A stretch of 6,015 nucleotides of DNA from Nitrososphaerota archaeon. GTDB lineage: Archaea; Thermoproteota; Nitrososphaeria; Nitrososphaerales; CADDZS01. Within the stretch, counting starts at the first letter, position 1. The number at the start of each line of letters is the position of its first letter. The notes beneath the pieces were generated by a model. The model made no database searches. It saw only the letters and a program-made list of their open reading frames with translations, and had not been told where the DNA came from. Both the position numbers and the translations under genes were made by a program. The DNA lies in the NCBI GenBank assembly GCA_027886785.1, contig JAPCJV010000128.1, forward strand, positions 1 to 6,015, in the 5' to 3' direction. Below are positions 5,014 through 6,015 of this stretch, one piece after another.

Positions 5014-6015
5014 CTGCAGCAGACGATTTTTCCTAAAAGCAGTGGCGCGAGCACGTTTGAGAATGCCATTTCTTTAGAGGGATTTTCTCAGACTTACAAC
5101 GGCAGGGATTACGTCGTAAAGGATGTTTCTTTCGGGGTCAAAAAAGGCGAAATCTTCGGCCTTCTGGGCAAGAACGGTGCGGGAAAAACCACGACGATCA
5201 AGGTTCTTACTACACTCCTCCGACCTTCCAAGGGGAAAATCACGGTTTTAGGGCAAGATGTAACCAAATACGGGCATGAGATCCGCAAACGAATTGGAGT
5301 TGTCCAGCAGGAAGTTTCGTTTGAGTACACGACCGTAAAGGAAAACTTCGATCTCTATGGATTCTTATGGGGAGTTCCAAAGGAGACAAGAGAGAAGAGG
5401 CGCAACGAGCTTGTCAAAATGTTTGGACTGCAGGAGCTTCTGAAGACCTCTGCCTGGGACCTCTCCGGAGGCCAGAAGAGGAGAGTTCAGGTGGCGAGGG
5501 AATTTGTCCACGACATGGATCTTGTTTTTCTGGACGAGCCGACGGTCGGCCTCGACCCCATAATGCGTCGCAAGATTCTCGATCTTTTGAAAGAGAAGGC
5601 AAAGAATGAGGGGTTGACCATTCTGTTCACGACCCACAATTTGGAGGAAGCAGACTACCTTTGCGATCGGATTGCGATCATGGATCGAGGCAAAATCCTT
5701 GCGCTGGATACCGCGGAGAATCTGAAGAGGATTTATGGCGAAACGAAGGCTATTGAAATCAGTTTGTCTTCCGGCGAGAATTCTTCCTCTCTTCCCTATG
5801 ACAGCTTCTTCTCCCGATTGAGGATAGTTCATCCGGACATTGAGATAACAAAGCAGCCCGAGGGGTCAAACCCAGCGGTAATTGTTTCTAAGGAACCCGA
5901 GAAAGTTATCGGAACGGTGATCGCCCTAACTTCAGAGCTCAGGTTAAAGCTGGAGTGGCTGAATATTCGCAAGAGTACTCTCGAAGACGTTTTTATCCAG
6001 ACCGTTTCAGAAGAC
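5014..6015 (+). CDS. ABC-2-type exporter ATP-binding protein, start unclear, 3' end outside window
   Basis: This is the ATPase subunit that would power a separate membrane permease at the inner face of the membrane. The nucleotide-binding domain is complete: Walker A G-K-N-G-A-G-K-T-T (5167-5193), Q-loop V-V-Q-Q-E (5299-5313), signature L-S-G-G-Q (5461-5475), Walker B L-V-F-L-D-E-P (5521-5541) with D-loop G-L-D-P, and the H-loop T-T-H (5632-5640). The C-terminal extension ends in S-T-L-E-D-V-F-I, typical of DrrA-like drug, lipid or antibiotic exporter ATPases, so only a few residues are probably missing at the window edge. A permease gene is expected next. The frame is open from 5008 but has no ATG, GTG or TTG before Walker A. 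I list CTG 5014 as a nominal near-cognate start; ATT 5026 is another. ATG 5063 lies one base out of frame and would read M-P-I-S-L-E-G-F if one base were added. Cargo is unknown. Confidence 0.88.
   Translation, partial: MQQTIFPKSSGASTFENAISLEGFSQTYNGRDYVVKDVSFGVKKGEIFGLLGKNGAGKTTTIKVLTTLLRPSKGKITVLGQDVTKYGHEIRKRIGVVQQEVSFEYTTVKENFDLYGFLWGVPKETREKRRNELVKMFGLQELLKTSAWDLSGGQKRRVQVAREFVHDMDLVFLDEPTVGLDPIMRRKILDLLKEKAKNEGLTILFTTHNLEEADYLCDRIAIMDRGKILALDTAENLKRIYGETKAIEISLSSGENSSSLPYDSFFSRLRIVHPDIEITKQPEGSNPAVIVSKEPEKVIGTVIALTSELRLKLEWLNIRKSTLEDVFIQTVSED

Noticed and set aside
5365..5832. 155-codon minus-strand ORF and other overlapping ORFs in the ABC region
   Set aside because: They are opposite or out of frame with the intact ABC ATPase motifs.

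Overview
The window looks archaeal. The evidence is a UPF0147-family protein (an essentially archaeal family), a membrane-anchored winged-helix regulator of a type common in archaea, a secreted N-glycosylation-rich surface protein built from repeats carrying Y-Y-H-Q, and TATA-like boxes about 25-32 nt before several start codons with few Shine-Dalgarno motifs, as expected for leaderless or short-leader archaeal transcripts. I would guess the Nitrososphaeria (Thaumarchaeota) or a neighbouring lineage, but the lineage is only a guess. I see no rRNA, tRNA, insertion sequence or CRISPR array.

Layout: 1-3066 holds three minus-strand genes. In transcription order they are a winged-helix regulator with two membrane helices (3066-2638), a UPF0147 protein (2572-2276) and a very large secreted repeat protein (2163 to beyond position 1). 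The last is open for all 721 codons in the window and is cut by the left edge. Bases 3067-3396 are a gap with promoters but no convincing gene. A 65-residue probable zinc-binding protein starts at TTG 3397 on the plus strand and converges on an unknown 168-residue basic/helical protein (4097-3591); their stop codons interlock. Bases 4098-4467 are an AT-rich divergent promoter region. A GNAT acetyltransferase of the SSAT-like type lies at 4468-4953, and the ATPase subunit of an ABC-2-type exporter runs from about 5014 past the right edge.

No single pathway unites these genes. The left block concerns the cell envelope (surface protein) with a membrane-located regulator upstream. The right block suggests acetylation of a small amine or similar substrate beside an export ATPase, separated by a perfect 16-bp palindrome. 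The strongest oddities are that the ABC ATPase frame has no ATG, GTG or TTG between an upstream in-frame TGA and its Walker A motif, that this palindrome sits just before its putative promoter, and that the giant surface protein has a tandem module architecture.
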